NCBI GenBank assembly: GCA_030386875.1
Contig: CM059573.1
Span: 29,863,891-29,927,890 of the forward strand
DNA length: 64,000 nucleotides
From: Morinoia aosen
Taxonomy: Eukaryota; Arthropoda; Malacostraca; Amphipoda; Talitridae
Reading direction: 5' to 3'
Translations under genes and position numbers: made by a program
In this document: piece by piece, positions 24,505 to 35,999 of the stretch
How positions within the stretch are numbered: the stretch's first letter is position 1
Layout of the letters: each line of letters starts with the position of its first letter
Notes under the pieces: model-generated
Told to the model about the DNA's origin: nothing
The model's input: only the letters and a program-made list of their open reading frames with translations
Databases searched by the model: none

Positions 24505-26240
24505 TGATAATGGAAGGCCTCATGGAGTGTTCAAATTTATCATACGCGGGAATTTAGTATTTTCATAAGCTGTGATGAAAAGTGTGAAGATAATTCACGA
24601 GCGTCAAATGAGCAAAGGAATTTGACGTTTAATGTTTAACGACGATGATTGATTTTAGTCGATTCTTAATCACTATAAGGATAATCTTCAACGATTCCTC
24701 AAATTTAAGGCTTAAAATTTAATAAAATAACAACATACCTCAGGCTTTTTTATAGTTCTGTATGCTGTCAAATAAGAGAAAGATTACTGTCCCCTCTGCG
24801 CCTTTCCTGTCCAGCCCTCACTGCATTTTTACAGATTTCTTCATTTCCCCCTCTATAACATGCTGTATAATATTTGTTCTACAATTCATAGACAGAACTA
24901 TGGGTTAATACTGCAGATCACTTGACATTTAAGCGGATTGGTTTAAGCTTCATTGCATTGGCGGATTTGTAAGTTAATTGAATATTACAAAATCTGTACA
25001 CGCGTTGTCCTCTTCCGCTCAATCTTTGATTCCAAGGGACACTAATGTTCTTTAAGAGGGTTAGCAGAATTGCGATGGACCTCGCTGGCTTCCTGCGGAG
25101 GGGAATTATCCTCATCATGGTATGAATTAATCTCCGAGTTGGATTTCGAATAGTGAAGGGAAAGTATTTCCATTCAGTAACCATCTCTAAGCTCATAACA
25201 TTTTTTTGCATATGCTCCTGATATGAAGTAGTAGCAGCTCGTCGATAGAGGTACTTCGCTGAATGGTTTTTATAGGGTGATGAATGATATCTGTAAACAT
25301 AGATACCTCACAGGGCTTAGGGCATATTTTGTAAAATTATTCACCACCTGTTCGACGTTAAATAATAAGTCCGAAAACGTAATGCACTTGTTGATTTAGT
25401 ATTTCTTAACGGAAAAGTTTTTAGTATTAAAGCTGTTTGATGGGAGAAGAATGATATTTGTCTTCTGGAAATGCTGTGAGTACATAGTTGGGTATCGCTT
25501 CCAAAACCGGAGCTAACGATTAGGTTAAGCAGGTAATTCATCTATTTACTACATCATTATTCAGTCAATGCACCTAAGATAGAGATCCCATCGGTGTTCG
25601 TTTTAGCTTTAAATAAATATTGAATTTCCATTAGTAAAAGTTTACCTCCGGAAAGAGGCTGAGAAACATCACAATAGACTCGAATTTTATCTATGTTACT
25701 TATAAAAGAAGTTGATTTACATATGAAGATTTTCAAGTAATGCATTACAGATCAAAATTTGGAGTATGCAAGTGAATAGAGTTTTTCGTCGTTAGATACC
25801 GTGACAAAATTTTCAAAGACGATAATTTTTTGACAATATTCTTTGACACAGGCGTTTGTAGCGCTTCTTCAATTCATTCGTTGCGGTGGTATTTGGGACA
25901 AAATGCAAGTAGACATTTTGTAAGTGAAAACGTTGGCGAACAGGCGATAAGATGTCTATTGTAGTGTAACGGAATATGATGTACTATTAAAACATTTCGA
26001 TTTTGTTAAAAGGTGGTCACACATTTTTTTCTGAAAAGAGTTTTCATAACTATTTGTGGGTAGTGCTTTATTTTTCAGATGCTTCAATATTATTATATGT
26101 ATCTATAGGGTGTTCGGGATAAATTTGACAGCTTTATCAGGAAAAAGAAAAAGTGCATGACCTCTATAAAATTTAATTGATTTCTAAGAAATTCAATAGC
26201 CGAAAAAATATCGGAAATAATTCCTCAAGGTTGTGCGTCT
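24505..26240. other. No supported feature
   Basis: Minus-strand frames at 24918-25211, 25341-25541 and 25557-25745 have ordinary AT-rich composition and no family motif. GGGTGTTCGGGATAAATTTG at about 26109 looks like a terminal motif of a Tc1/mariner-like element, but no partner end was found. Confidence 0.35.
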
Positions 26241-26244
26241 GACT

Positions 26245-26292
26245 ATTGTCGAAGACTAGATTATTGTCGAAGACTAGATTATTGTCGAAGAG
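26245..26292. repeat. 18-bp tandem repeat, 2.7 copies
   Basis: ATTGTCGAAGACTAGATT is repeated twice exactly and then partially (to GTCGAAGAG). Confidence 0.9.
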
Positions 26293-26712
26293 TTTTACTC
26301 AAAATATCCGCTATTGGCCTATGTAGGAGCCGCAGTCCGGACCCGGATCCTGGAGCAAGCTGATTTTACACTTTCCATTGGAAGACCCTCAAAAACCGCT
26401 TTTATTCTACAGATTAACTGGTCTCTTTCCCAGTCAGAAATTATGGTATGCAGCAACGATGATTATGGTCGAGATCTTCGGTTGTTTATTATCGAAACAT
26501 CCTCCATATTCAACTATTTATGGGGTGCATTATGGCAGGGATATGTCCGCTTTTCTCGACCATGACCAACTATAATCCCCTACCATAAATAACTAATATC
26601 AACCTTTCAGGGTCTGGCTCCACAACCTTGTTCAACCATAGTGAACCGTATGAAACACCATTCACAACCATAATAGACTGTGTTCATTTTAGAATATAGT
26701 TGTATAGTTGTA

Positions 26713-26899
26713 TTAGCTGAATATAGTTGTTTTTAGTGGTGAATGGTAATGTTAGCAGTTAAATAAAGTTGATCATGGTAGAATATAATTGTATCATTAG
26801 CAGCTAATAATACAACTATATTCTACCATGATCGACTTTATTCAACTGTTAACATTACCATACACCACTAAAAACCTAAAAACAACTATATTCAGCTAA
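26713..26899. repeat. Palindromic (foldback) repeat
   Basis: Left arm about 26713-26793, right arm about 26809-26899, containing TTAGCTGAATATAGTTGT and its complement, with TAATGTTA and ATCATGGTAGAATATA blocks in between. Related short motifs (ATAGTTGT, TAGTGGT) continue to about 26940. Probably a MITE, but the outer ends are unclear. Confidence 0.7.
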
Positions 26900-26949
26900 T
26901 GATTCATTAGATGATTATAGTTGTTCTTAGTGGTATATCCTAATCTTCA

Positions 26950-27720
26950 GAGCTTCTGAAAACAAATGTCAATGAAAGAATTTTAATTGCAATATTTATT
27001 ATATATATTTGCTTGAACAAGTTGAAGTAAAAATATTTTTTTAGCGAAACTCAGTAAGGTTTCGAAATAATCAAGGAAATTGCAAATAACCGTAAGGAAC
27101 CAAGAACTAAGCACATTCCGATGAATAAGACATGAACTGTATGAGTACATAACATAACAAATCGTTAATATCGCAAAAAGAAACGTTATTATCGTATATA
27201 AATCAAAATAAACCCATGGAAGAAAAAACACTTTCTGCAGAGAAAAACTCAAGTAACATGAACAGTTTGTCTATCATGAAAAAATTAGAACGCGGTTGAG
27301 TGACCAATGAACGAGCTAACAATTCAATTAAAAAATTGTAAAAAGAGGGGCGGGTGTTTTGTAACTTCAAATTAAAATAATGAAAATCCTTAGCCTTTAT
27401 CTTCATTGTCGAGACGAATCTATTGATATATCATTCGACAATCCTCAGGATTGAAGTCTAATTTAGAAATCTAAAATATATCAAAAAGTGGAGATAGGGG
27501 GTCCCTAATTCGAATTCTAAGGTCGGCAACAGTTCATTTATTGACATTGACGAAATCAAGCGAATGATACTACTTTCGACGATATCAACTCAAAACTGTG
27601 GCCGAAATTAGAAAATATAGGGTTACTGACGGACAGACATAAATAATTAATGTATAACATATGATACGTCAAGAAATTTAAACCCCACTTCTCTACGACC
27701 ACTTCTTATGGGTCATTTCC
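26950..27720. other. No supported feature
   Basis: AT-rich. Frames 26983-27252 and 27203-27406 on the minus strand are unsupported. If the minus-strand gene at 27890-33159 ends where proposed, part of this may be its 3' UTR; an AATAAA in minus orientation lies near 27537. Confidence 0.3.
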
Positions 27721-27889
27721 GATTACTAGATGGTACCCTCACGTGAGGGGAACCATAACAAGATAATCCTTTTCAACATGCACTCGGGGAAAAGCATTCT
27801 TAATTAAAGTTCCAGGCAAAACAAAAAAGTAGAGGCGCAGTCAAGTGGGACTGCAGATGGGTCCCATTTCTAGTGAAATGGTTCCCATT

Positions 27890-27934
27890 TCACTGCATGG
27901 ATGGCCTGCCCTGAAGTTCCTTCAGAGCATCAAG
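27890..27934 (-). CDS. Candidate terminal exon (exon 4) of split minus-strand gene
   Basis: On the minus strand a strong acceptor (GGTTTTTTATTTTCAG) is followed by a phase-0 frame LDALKELQGRPSMQ and a stop at 27890-27892. Exon 3 ends in phase 0, so the join is in frame. The other two phases hit stops almost at once. The exon is short, so the agreement could be luck. The true downstream exon may be elsewhere. Confidence 0.35.
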   Translation of the reverse strand, partial: LDALKELQGRPSMQ

Positions 27935-28448
27935 CTGAAAATAAAAAACCTGATTGAGTTGGTTTCTAAAATATTTACATCTTCTGAAAAGTTATCCATT
28001 AAAATATTACTGAAGGTAGCAGTAAATAATGAAGATATGGCACAGTTCATAAGAAAATTAAAAACATTCAGAAAACAGAAAATTCAAACTAAAATTCGCG
28101 GCACTACATGTTATCATAAATGAATGTCATTACTACATTGACTGTATGTGAAAGACTAAATTTATATTCTGAATGATACCAAGTAACAGAGAGTGATATA
28201 AAGATTAAAATAATGTAATTTATTGTGATGTGTTATATAGTTTAAATGACATGAAGCACAGTAGTACATTTTGAAATTTTATCAAAAGCAATTAAGTACA
28301 CTGATCTATTTAATCTGTCAATCAATACACAGAAGAAATATGTTTCGAGTTCACCGTGCACAATACAGATCTGGAAGTGATTTATAGTAAATTGTGGTAT
28401 GATCATATCTCATACCTTAGGAACTGTTTTTCAAATCAATCAACTTAC

Positions 28449-28671
28449 GAGTGTTGGAGTCAGAAGTAGGACGTCCAGTTGATCAAGAGTCTCAGCTGGT
28501 TGAGGTAGGCCTGTGCTACGTGATATGTGCTCCTTTGCAGATGCTTGGGACAATTTTTCGTGATGAAGCATGAAGAGAATCTTGTCCAATTTCTTAGAAT
28601 TTTCTTCCTGAACTTGTTTCAGTTGTGACAATTCAGCTGATAATTCCTGGTCATCAGGAGCCTTTTTAAAC
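28449..28671 (-). CDS. Exon 3 of split minus-strand gene (coiled-coil-like)
   Basis: 223-bp exon between an acceptor (TTCGATGTGCTTGAGCAG) and a perfect donor consensus (GTAAGT at 28443-28448). It completes the split codon from exon 2 and encodes 74 further residues beginning FKKAPDDQELSAELSQLKQV. The heptad-like stretch through KKLDKILFMLHHEKLSQ suggests a short coiled coil. It ends STGLPQPAETLDQLDVLLLT. That end resembles the start of DUF4806 domains (a proline-rich entry, then ET..LD.L), which in insects follow a short helical spacer. This is an inference from memory of the family. The frame has no lesion. Confidence 0.62.
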
Positions 28672-29555
28672 CTGCTCAAGCACATCGAAATTAAAAGTTA
28701 CGAATAGCATTTCCATTTTTGTTGAAACAAGGGATAACTAGACCCGCCGTCAACTGAAACTGCAAATGGGTTTCATTTCACGTGGAACTGGAATATTTCG
28801 TAGTTCAAATGGTGAGCTTAGAAATGGTGACAGTTCAATATAAATCCAAAATTAAATTCAAATTGCAAATACAGTTTCCATATCTGGAATAACAAGATAA
28901 ATCATTAATATCTTTATTGATGAAATAGGAGCATAATTACAAAGTAGATGAACGCAAAACAATTTTTTAATTATGGATAGGTAGGGAGATGAGTTACCAT
29001 TCAAAATTCAAGAATAAGGGATGGTCGAAACTATAAATTCATAAATTGTCACCAATTATTTTTAGAAATTGACAGGACAAATTGATTTCAACCACTTAAG
29101 GCAAAATCAGAGCAAAACTGGGAAATTTAAAATTTTTGGGGGTGGAAATACGTCTAACTCAATTATGAAAATTGTTTCAGACAGCCAAGATGAGGCAAAA
29201 TGAATTTATATAATTTTTGATGGAGTTAAATCAAAATTATGGACAGAAAAATCAGCTACAACCACCCTGTCGGGAATTTCGAGACACATCGATTAAAACA
29301 ACTTTCGATGAGACCAGAGTAAAACTGTGGAGTGAATTAGGAAAAAAGAGCGTAAAATTTGACAGACGGATAAACAGACACTGAAAAACAGCCAAACCCA
29401 AACAGAAGAACCTAAAAAATAAGCCAAAATCAAAATGGTTCATGGCGGGGACCCCTAATAATTTCAAGCATGATTGCCAATGATTATGCAGATAGTAATG
29501 CAACTAAAGTACATTGATGTAATCCATGCAAAATATATAGGTAGCTAGCTGTTAC

Positions 29556-29712
29556 CTCTTTTCAGACGGCATGGCATTGCAGCGAGGAAGAAGCGGTGAC
29601 GGTGTGCGTATTCTACTGCGAATCTCCTCTGCAGATGAAACGCAGTCTGTGCTGGTGTATTCGTCAGTTACTGAAGCTGCATGCAGCTTCTTCTCACATC
29701 CAGTAAACGTTT
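29556..29712 (-). CDS. Exon 2 of split minus-strand gene
   Basis: 157-bp exon between acceptor CGTTTTATTTCACAG and donor AGAG/GTAACA. The frame that continues exon 1 reads TFTGCEKKLHAASVTDEYTS and then a serine/arginine/proline-rich low-complexity part with SRIRTPSPLLPRC, ending SEKR across the next junction. The frame is open through the whole exon, and entry phase (two bases) and exit phase (two bases) fit exons 1 and 3 exactly. The composition suggests a disordered linker. Confidence 0.65.
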
Positions 29713-29779
29713 CTGTGAAATAAAACGACAGTTATATTTTCTCTGATAAACACAAATGTGTGTACTAAATACTCGAAGC

Positions 29780-30860
29780 GTTTAAAGGGGGTCATCCCAG
29801 GCCCCTTGTCTCTCCGATGGTCCTTTTTCATGTTTTTGATGGAAATGGACCCTTAAGTGGTGGACTATTCGGTCCTAAAATTATATGGCGCTACGGACAA
29901 TAGAATAAGGGGACCAAAATTTTTAATTTTCGACCCCATTTTGACCCCATATTAAAAGAAAACAAAACGGGAAATGGAAAATTTGCTACTTTTAATTTGT
30001 TAGATATGTTTCAAGGATTCTAAAACTGTCCTTGGTTTTGTTCTAGCTTAAAAACTCAATGAGTACTATTCTTTTGAAATATCAATACCAAATGACTAAA
30101 AACCAATATGTCAAATTTTTTCCAAAACTAAGGCCTAAATCAAAAAATGTATGGAGGAAATTGTGTTTCTTTTTGAAAGTTACATATGATAGTCAAATTT
30201 CATAAGAATCAGACTGAAAATAAAAAATTTCATGATTTTTGTGATGAATATATTTTTACTTTTTTTCATGGAAATTACAATTTACAGTGTGAATATGAAG
30301 TTATGCATAGGGATTATCGAAATTAAAATTAAAACAGCATTCAATTACATAAATTTTACATTATATTACACTTCAACAAAAAAATTTGTTTATGGCTTTT
30401 ACCCAAAAACTCTAATTTTCAACATTCAAAAAGATAGAAGTCAAGAAGTTTTTATGCTAGAAAGTAAAAAAGAGTTTTAGAATCCTTGAAACATTTCTAA
30501 CAAACTGATAGTCCTTTTTCCCCAATTTCTGCGTTTTAATTTTTTTATCATAGTTCAAAACCAAAAATTTGTATATTTTATATACTGGTCAAATATCGCA
30601 TGTATTAAAAAATAAGACACAAATACAAAATAAACCGACCATCACTTTTTTACAAATGCTCCAAGGATTCTAAAACTCTTTGTTTTCTTCCTAGCATAAA
30701 AACTTTTTGACTTCTATCTTTTTGAAATATGGGTTAAAATGACTGAAAAAACTAATATTTCAAATTTTTCGGAAAAACCAAGGCCTAAATCGAAAAAGTT
30801 CTTGAATAAAAGATGTTTTTCTTTCAGAAATACACATACTGGCCAAATTTCAGACCAATC
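29780..30860. repeat. Intronic repeat cluster (three copies, one inverted)
   Basis: A block of about 190 bp with CAAGGATTCTAAAACT, a CTAGC(T/A)TAAAAACT box, CTTTTTGAAATAT and AAGGCCTAAATC occurs at about 29995-30160 and 30650-30810 in direct orientation. A reverse-complement copy lies between them at about 30400-30510. The start at about 29790 contains GGGGTCATCCCAGGCCCCTT and several GACCC motifs. It is probably one large, decayed palindromic element inside intron 1 of the minus-strand gene. Confidence 0.65.
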
Positions 30861-31024
30861 GGATCAAAGTTCGAATTTTCTGGTTAAAGAGCCTGCTCCT
30901 AGTAGACCTGAAGGCCTGTCCTGCAGTTGCCGCTCACCTTCTGACACAACAATATTCTGACAAGATTATGAATAATAGTTGAAATTTTGCGAGGTTTATG
31001 GGCAAGATGATTGGTAAGTTTAGA

Positions 31025-31572
31025 GGTAAATCTGAAGGATATGTCAGTTATCGATTTTGTAAATTTCGATGCCTTAGCATAGTTAATTAGATCGAAATAA
31101 ACACATTTTCTTCTATGCCCTTTCCGACTCAAATGAGTATTTTATAAGTTATAGCGGTAAATGACTAACCGCAACTCCAGTGTTTGAAGCGGCAAGAAAT
31201 TCAAGGAACACGTCGGACAGCAACACTGCAATGCGCACTCGCTTCCAGCTCGATCGTCATCAAAGACGAAACCAAACCTACCGCTATACCTCGTTAAATA
31301 CTCATTTGACGAAAAAAGTGTATGGAAGAAAAGTTGTTTATTTCGATGTTATTACCATGGTTCAAGCAACAAAAATTCGAAAATCGATGAGTAGCTGTTT
31401 ATTCGAGCGCATTCATCATCAAAGACGAAACTAAACATACCGCTATAAATCGTAAAATACTCATTTGAGACGGAAAGTGCATAGAAGAAAACTTGCTTAT
31501 TTTGATTCAATTAATTAGGTTCAGGCAGCAAAAAGTGGAAAATCGATATCTGACATATCCTTCAGATTTACC
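31025..31572. mobile_element. Family X foldback element, copy 1 (548 bp)
   Basis: Both ends read GGTAAATCTGAAGGATATGT (right end as reverse complement). A perfect 8-bp duplication AGTTTAGA flanks it at 31017-31024 and 31573-31580. The arms contain TTTTCTTCTATGC, GAGTATTT and GTTATAGCGGTA boxes, with further inverted sub-copies in the centre around 31230-31440. There is no reading frame of transposase type. It lies in intron 1 of the minus-strand gene. Confidence 0.92.
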
Positions 31573-31728
31573 AGTTTAGAAACTTGGGGCCCCTACATGT
31601 TTTCATGTGAGTGACTTAAGTCACCTTAAGGGCCAATTGCAAAGTTTTTGTCATAGTCCTTGGAACTGTGTCCTGTAGTTTACCTACAGGCCTTTTTTCT
31701 ATTCTTTTTTGTTACCCTATTTTCTTTC

Positions 31729-32388
31729 GGTCAATATTTATTTTAGGTGCGGCACGGAAATTAAAGATGTCGTTGCTTAGAATCACTAAAAGAGCACATT
31801 TAATAACCTTTTACATGAATGACATTCTGCTCGCTGATGCGTTATTTTTGAATGATTGTACTTTGAAGTTGGCGCCGGCGCCGTAATTTAGTTAATAAGG
31901 GTAGTTAACCCCCTATTACAAACGTAAAGAGGTTGGGTCGTGAGGGTTAGCCACAGTTCTTATAGTGAAAATAATAAATAAAGCTTCTAACCCACCCATT
32001 AGGGTGACGACCGCAATCTTGTTTATATCAGCTCAAAGATGGCGACCACCATGGGCGCCGCCATCTTGGACCCGATGTAAACAAGATTGCGGTCGTCACC
32101 CTAATGGGTGGGTTAGAAGCTTTATTTATAATTTTCACTATAAGAACTGTGGCTAACCCTCACGACCCAACCTCTTTACGTTTGTAATAGGGGGTTAACT
32201 ACCCTTATTAACTAAATTACGGCGCCGGCGCGCGCGCGCCGGTGCCAACTTCAAAGTACAATTATTCAAAAATAACGCATCAGCGAGCAGAATGTCATTC
32301 CTGTAATAGGTTATTAAATGTGTTCCTTTATTGATTATTTGCTCCCGAATTATTAATTTCCGTGCCGCACCTAAAATAAATATTGACC
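31729..32388. mobile_element. Family Y foldback element, copy 2 (660 bp palindrome)
   Basis: Nearly perfect palindrome with arms of about 320 bp. Both ends read GGTCAATATTTATTTTAGGT, and a perfect 8-bp duplication TTTCTTTC flanks it (31721-31728, 32389-32396). The centre near 32040-32070 carries two facing AAGATGGCG boxes. A GCGCCGGCGC run lies in each arm, longer on the right. It sits in intron 1 of the minus-strand gene. The half from 32013 onward is duplicated at 63094. Confidence 0.93.
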
Positions 32389-32920
32389 TTTCTTTCTTTT
32401 ATGGATAATAAATAATATCATTTAGGTATTTCAATAATAATAATACATTATTTATTATTAGTTTATACATTCAGAGTTACAGTAATTAATTTATTTGATA
32501 AACCACAATCCTAATAAAAAACAAGTAAAAAAACAAAAACTGATGAAAAACAAAACAAAATAAAACGGATGAAAAACACTTTTTCATTAAAATAGAAAAC
32601 AAAAACATGAAAAAAATTTTTTTTAGAACTTTACTCATAACCCATGGGATAGTTACATTATACATAACGTCAGTGGTATTATTTTAAAATGGGCATTCCA
32701 TAAATATAAAAATCACTCAGGTCTATGAATGTGCAAAAAAAATTATTGATCACACTTACTTGAATGTGTCAGTAGTTCAATTGGGATAAGATCCCAGCTG
32801 TCATCTGCTGCAAGTCCTCCAGGTGCTCGCCGTCTTACTTCTTGAACATCATTATTCATTATTATTCTCAAATCTACTAGTTTGTATTGGTGAGTCACGC
32901 GATTCACTGAGATCCATCAT
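32013..32920. repeat. Left member of a segmental duplication (partner 63094-64000)
   Basis: By direct comparison the two segments differ by about six substitutions and one single-base indel over some 907 bp. The shared part starts inside the left arm of the Y palindrome and crosses its right end, the same TTTCTTTC flank, the following AT-rich intron and the 3' half of exon 1 with its donor. The partner runs off the window, so the full length is unknown. Confidence 0.93.
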
Positions 32921-33159
32921 TTCAACCGGAGATACACTTCCTTTATCACTTTCTTTCTGATATGATTTAGTAGTTGGCTCAATATTTTGCTCTGGACTTA
33001 CATGCAGCTAACCCACGTTCACATCACTCCTACTAGCAAAAAGATTACTACTAGTAGTTTCGCAGATAGTAGGTACTCTACTAGTCTCTAATACGGATAT
33101 TTTATACGGCGTCGCTTCTGCCTTTGAGACAAATGTTCGAAGTTCTTTTTTCTACCCAT
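32760..33159 (-). CDS. Exon 1 of split minus-strand gene (frame damaged)
   Basis: Starts at ATG 33157-33159: MGRKKNFEHLSQRQKRRRIK, a basic N-terminus, then a stop in that frame. The next frame is open for most of the exon (KISVLETSRVPTICETTSSN, ...SVSPVEMMDLSESRDS) with one TAG near 33008. The last part is in a third frame, DVQEVRRRAPGGLAADDSWD to LLTHS, and ends at a perfect donor CAA/GTAAGT. That last frame joins exon 2 in phase (TCA-A/AA-ACG). So the exon carries about two frameshifts and one stop if read as one protein. Either it is a pseudogene copy, or the real start is further downstream, such as the ATG at the MNNDVQEV position. The 3' part is repeated at 63840-64000. Confidence 0.5.
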
Positions 33160-34250
33160 ATTGGATCAAACAATCAATTGAAACAACAGTTCAGTGCACA
33201 GATGCAGCCACGCCGGCCGTTGAGTCACAACTAACCGCCAACTAGTGCCTGGGTGAGCTGCCAGAGGTAAGACCCAAGTATTGTAATGCAAATACAAGGA
33301 AATTAATCACATTACAGTAGAAGTTATTTTTTCTATGAATTAATTTTCTGTGTTCTGAATCATTGTTTTGTAATAGACTCTTGTAATTCTCATGTAATTT
33401 TTTGTATTCGCTGCATAGAAGTAATATAGTAAAAAAAAATTAGTTTTTCGGACATATTTTATACTTAGCGTAGTTCGTACAAACATAAGCTACGTTGCAT
33501 ACGAACGCAGTAAAACTGTTTTATAGGTTTTATTCGCATTTTAACGTCTTGTAAGTGTAAAGCTACAAGTAAAACCTTTGCAGTACAAGAGTGTCAAATG
33601 TCGCTGCAAAAAAAGTTACTGTACTAATTTGAATCTACATCTGGAGTTAGGTACAATGATCAAACAAGTACTAAACCATGGGTGTACCTTGGAAACGCTT
33701 TCGGGTAGCAAATTTTTAACGCGTCACATAACTTTTCTATTTTTACGGCACATTTCATTACAGTAATCGTTCTCTGGATGGGCTAACAGTGTTTGGTCCT
33801 AAAGTATGAAGGCAAATTTCAAATGTGATTCGTAACGAAGGAATGAAAATAGACTGGACTGTCTTTAATGTCATTTTATTATTAAGGTATTGCTTTCCAG
33901 GGAACTTGAACATATAAAGAGTAACTTCACAGTTCGTTTTCTCTAAGAGTCATTTGACCATCACTCATAGAACATTTAATTGATACACTATATGAGGACA
34001 GTACTTGAATCAACAATACCGTACATGCATAATTGAAGTAAATAGAAATATATTGCGTAATTCCAATAATTTTTAGCTTATGTAGGTGCTAAATGAAGAA
34101 ACAAAACATTTTGCATATATAAAGACGATTAAATTTATAATATTTATTATGAACAGCTGTTTTTTATGTACTTTGTTTACGGAGCAAAGTTAAAGCGACA
34201 ATTATCTATGCTCTACCATATATAGTCTTAAAACATCCATGTAATAGCAA
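33160..34250. other. Possible 5' region of the minus-strand gene, then featureless DNA
   Basis: A somewhat GC-richer block (33190-33280) lies upstream of exon 1 and could be 5' UTR or promoter. No core promoter motif is convincing. The rest is AT-rich without features. Confidence 0.3.
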
Positions 34251-34255
34251 ACCTT

Positions 34256-34387
34256 AATCAACCATTGCTGCCTCCACCAATATCGACCTAAATAAACTAA
34301 AATCTACGTTATGTTAACAAACCATAAACAACCAATATTACCTCTACCAATATCGACCGAAATGTACTAAGATCAACGTTATGTTAT
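34256..34387. repeat. 66-bp tandem duplication
   Basis: Two diverged copies, about 34256-34321 and 34322-34387, sharing CC(T/A)C(C/T)ACCAATATCGACC and ATC(T/A)ACGTTATGTTA. Confidence 0.75.
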
Positions 34388-34448
34388 GGTCGATATATCT
34401 ACCATATTATTTCATCGTCCATAGTCGTCTTTTATCTCTCATACACCA

Positions 34449-34880
34449 CTATATTCTACTATTATCACAACCATTATTTCCGACTGGGTTGTGGTACTGA
34501 TACGGCGATAAGAATACTTTCTCGACAGCGCCCAATACATAATAATCTATCGCGTTAAGGTCAGGGGAGTTTGAAGGCCAAACATTGGAATTTGTGTGCA
34601 TCACATCACCCTCTGAGAATACGCATCCGAAATCCATGACAGTTTGGAGACATTTAGTCTCCTCGTAGCCATGTATTCTCCTTTGCAATTCTCTAGTTCA
34701 TGCCGGATGGTTTTTACAGTGTTCAGGGATCTTTGAGTAGCGACCATAATCTTCTTATTTTGATGGCTTGCACGAATCATTAGGGTACAAGTTCTTATCT
34801 TCCACGATTCAGGTGGTTGCCTACCATCCATTCTTCTGTCATCATATATATGAATGAAAGAGGACCTTAACTTTAAGCTC
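34449..34880 (-). pseudogene. Decayed mariner-type transposase
   Basis: The minus-strand reading shows SNVWPSNSPDLNAIDYYVLG followed by AVEKVF, a clear match to the mariner C-terminal block WPPNSPDLNPLDYxxWG (in the DD34D group its aspartates are near the third catalytic position). In another frame upstream, QRSLNTVKTIRHELE resembles the helix-turn-helix. The middle with the first two catalytic residues is missing or unrecognisable. Old, inactive fragment. Confidence 0.75.
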
Positions 34881-34889
34881 AAGCCTAGT

Positions 34890-35999
34890 TGGTATGAATA
34901 AATTTTAGAAATCTAGAAAAATAAAATGTTATTCTGTCGAATATATTCCGAACCCCTTGTAATAGCTGAAAAAATTGGAATTTTTGGTATATTGCTAATA
35001 GTATTGTTATTGCATAAATTATCATCGATTATTGTTCAAAGACTTGCCAATCAAGGACAGCCGAGGACGACCGTTGTACCTGTATGGGCAGGTTCAAGTA
35101 TTATTGTCTCATCTTCTTTACTTCGTTTAATGACTTTGAATTTTAGGAGCTACTCTGTTGGTTTGTTTCTTTAAATTGTTTGCTGTAAATTGGTCATGGT
35201 TGGTAGAAATTGTTTGAAACGACGACGAACAGGACTTTATTTTTCTGTTGCATAGCTCTATTGATAACCTTTTATTCTCTTCCAACAATAATTGATATTG
35301 TGCTCAGTTCAGGGCTTTAAACCGCAGCGTACGTTGGAAACGTAGCAACGCTCCTTTAGGATTTAACCAATAATATTATTGATGTGTTAGTGATTTTTTT
35401 CAGCGTTCATAAGAGACTTAATGCTCCCTAGAGGTTCAGACATACCTAGAACAAATTAGAAAGTTTCAAAATCTCGGTGTTATTACAACAGTACATCAGA
35501 AGAGCGAGGAAAGTCACTTGCAAGTCTGTCTGTAATTTTTTGGTAACACGGATCGAAAAAAGAGAGAAATCGGTTTGAAAAGAAAAGAAATTTCAGTCAA
35601 GGAGGCATTCCCTTTACCTGTAAAAATACCCAACGACTTTGCGGAAGCGAAGAGAGAACTGGAGGAGGATCTTTCTACATTTTGAAGACTGAATGCAGTT
35701 ACAGAACCTTATGAGAGAATGACAGTTCTGTTCACATTCACAAATTACCTACCTCATGTGTTGTTCAAAGTTTTTAAAGTCAATAGATTTACTCTACATC
35801 ATACTTTTTGAAACAAATCTGGTACCTAGAAGCATGATTTTGTACGCTAATTGTATTCCCGCACATTGTGAGGCAGAATATGCGGTGGGCACATTAACTA
35901 GAGCATTTGGTGCGTAAAAAACCATGATAAAAGTTGTTAGTTTCTGCACAATACATTATATTCATACAGTAAGTTCTCCTTTCCTGGGGGTTGCAACCA
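34890..35999. other. No supported feature
   Basis: AT-rich. The + frame 34926-35174 is hydrophobic but has no family motif and is likely chance. Confidence 0.35.

Noticed and set aside
26314-26575. Frames of 83 and 65 codons next to the 18-bp repeat
   Set aside because: No recognisable motif and overlapping frames of similar length. No splice or start evidence.
27845-28123. 92-codon + frame MGLQMGPISSEMVPISLH...
   Set aside because: The first part is a palindromic TGGGTCCCATTTC/GAAATGG repeat also seen near 28760, the rest is Lys/Ile-rich AT sequence, and the opposite strand carries the better splice signal.
31668-32156. Frames of 72 and 63 codons inside Y copy 2, and the related frames at 16503-16727 and 52309-52869
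   Set aside because: They are read-throughs of the palindromic Y element in its different copies and share peptides only because the DNA repeats.
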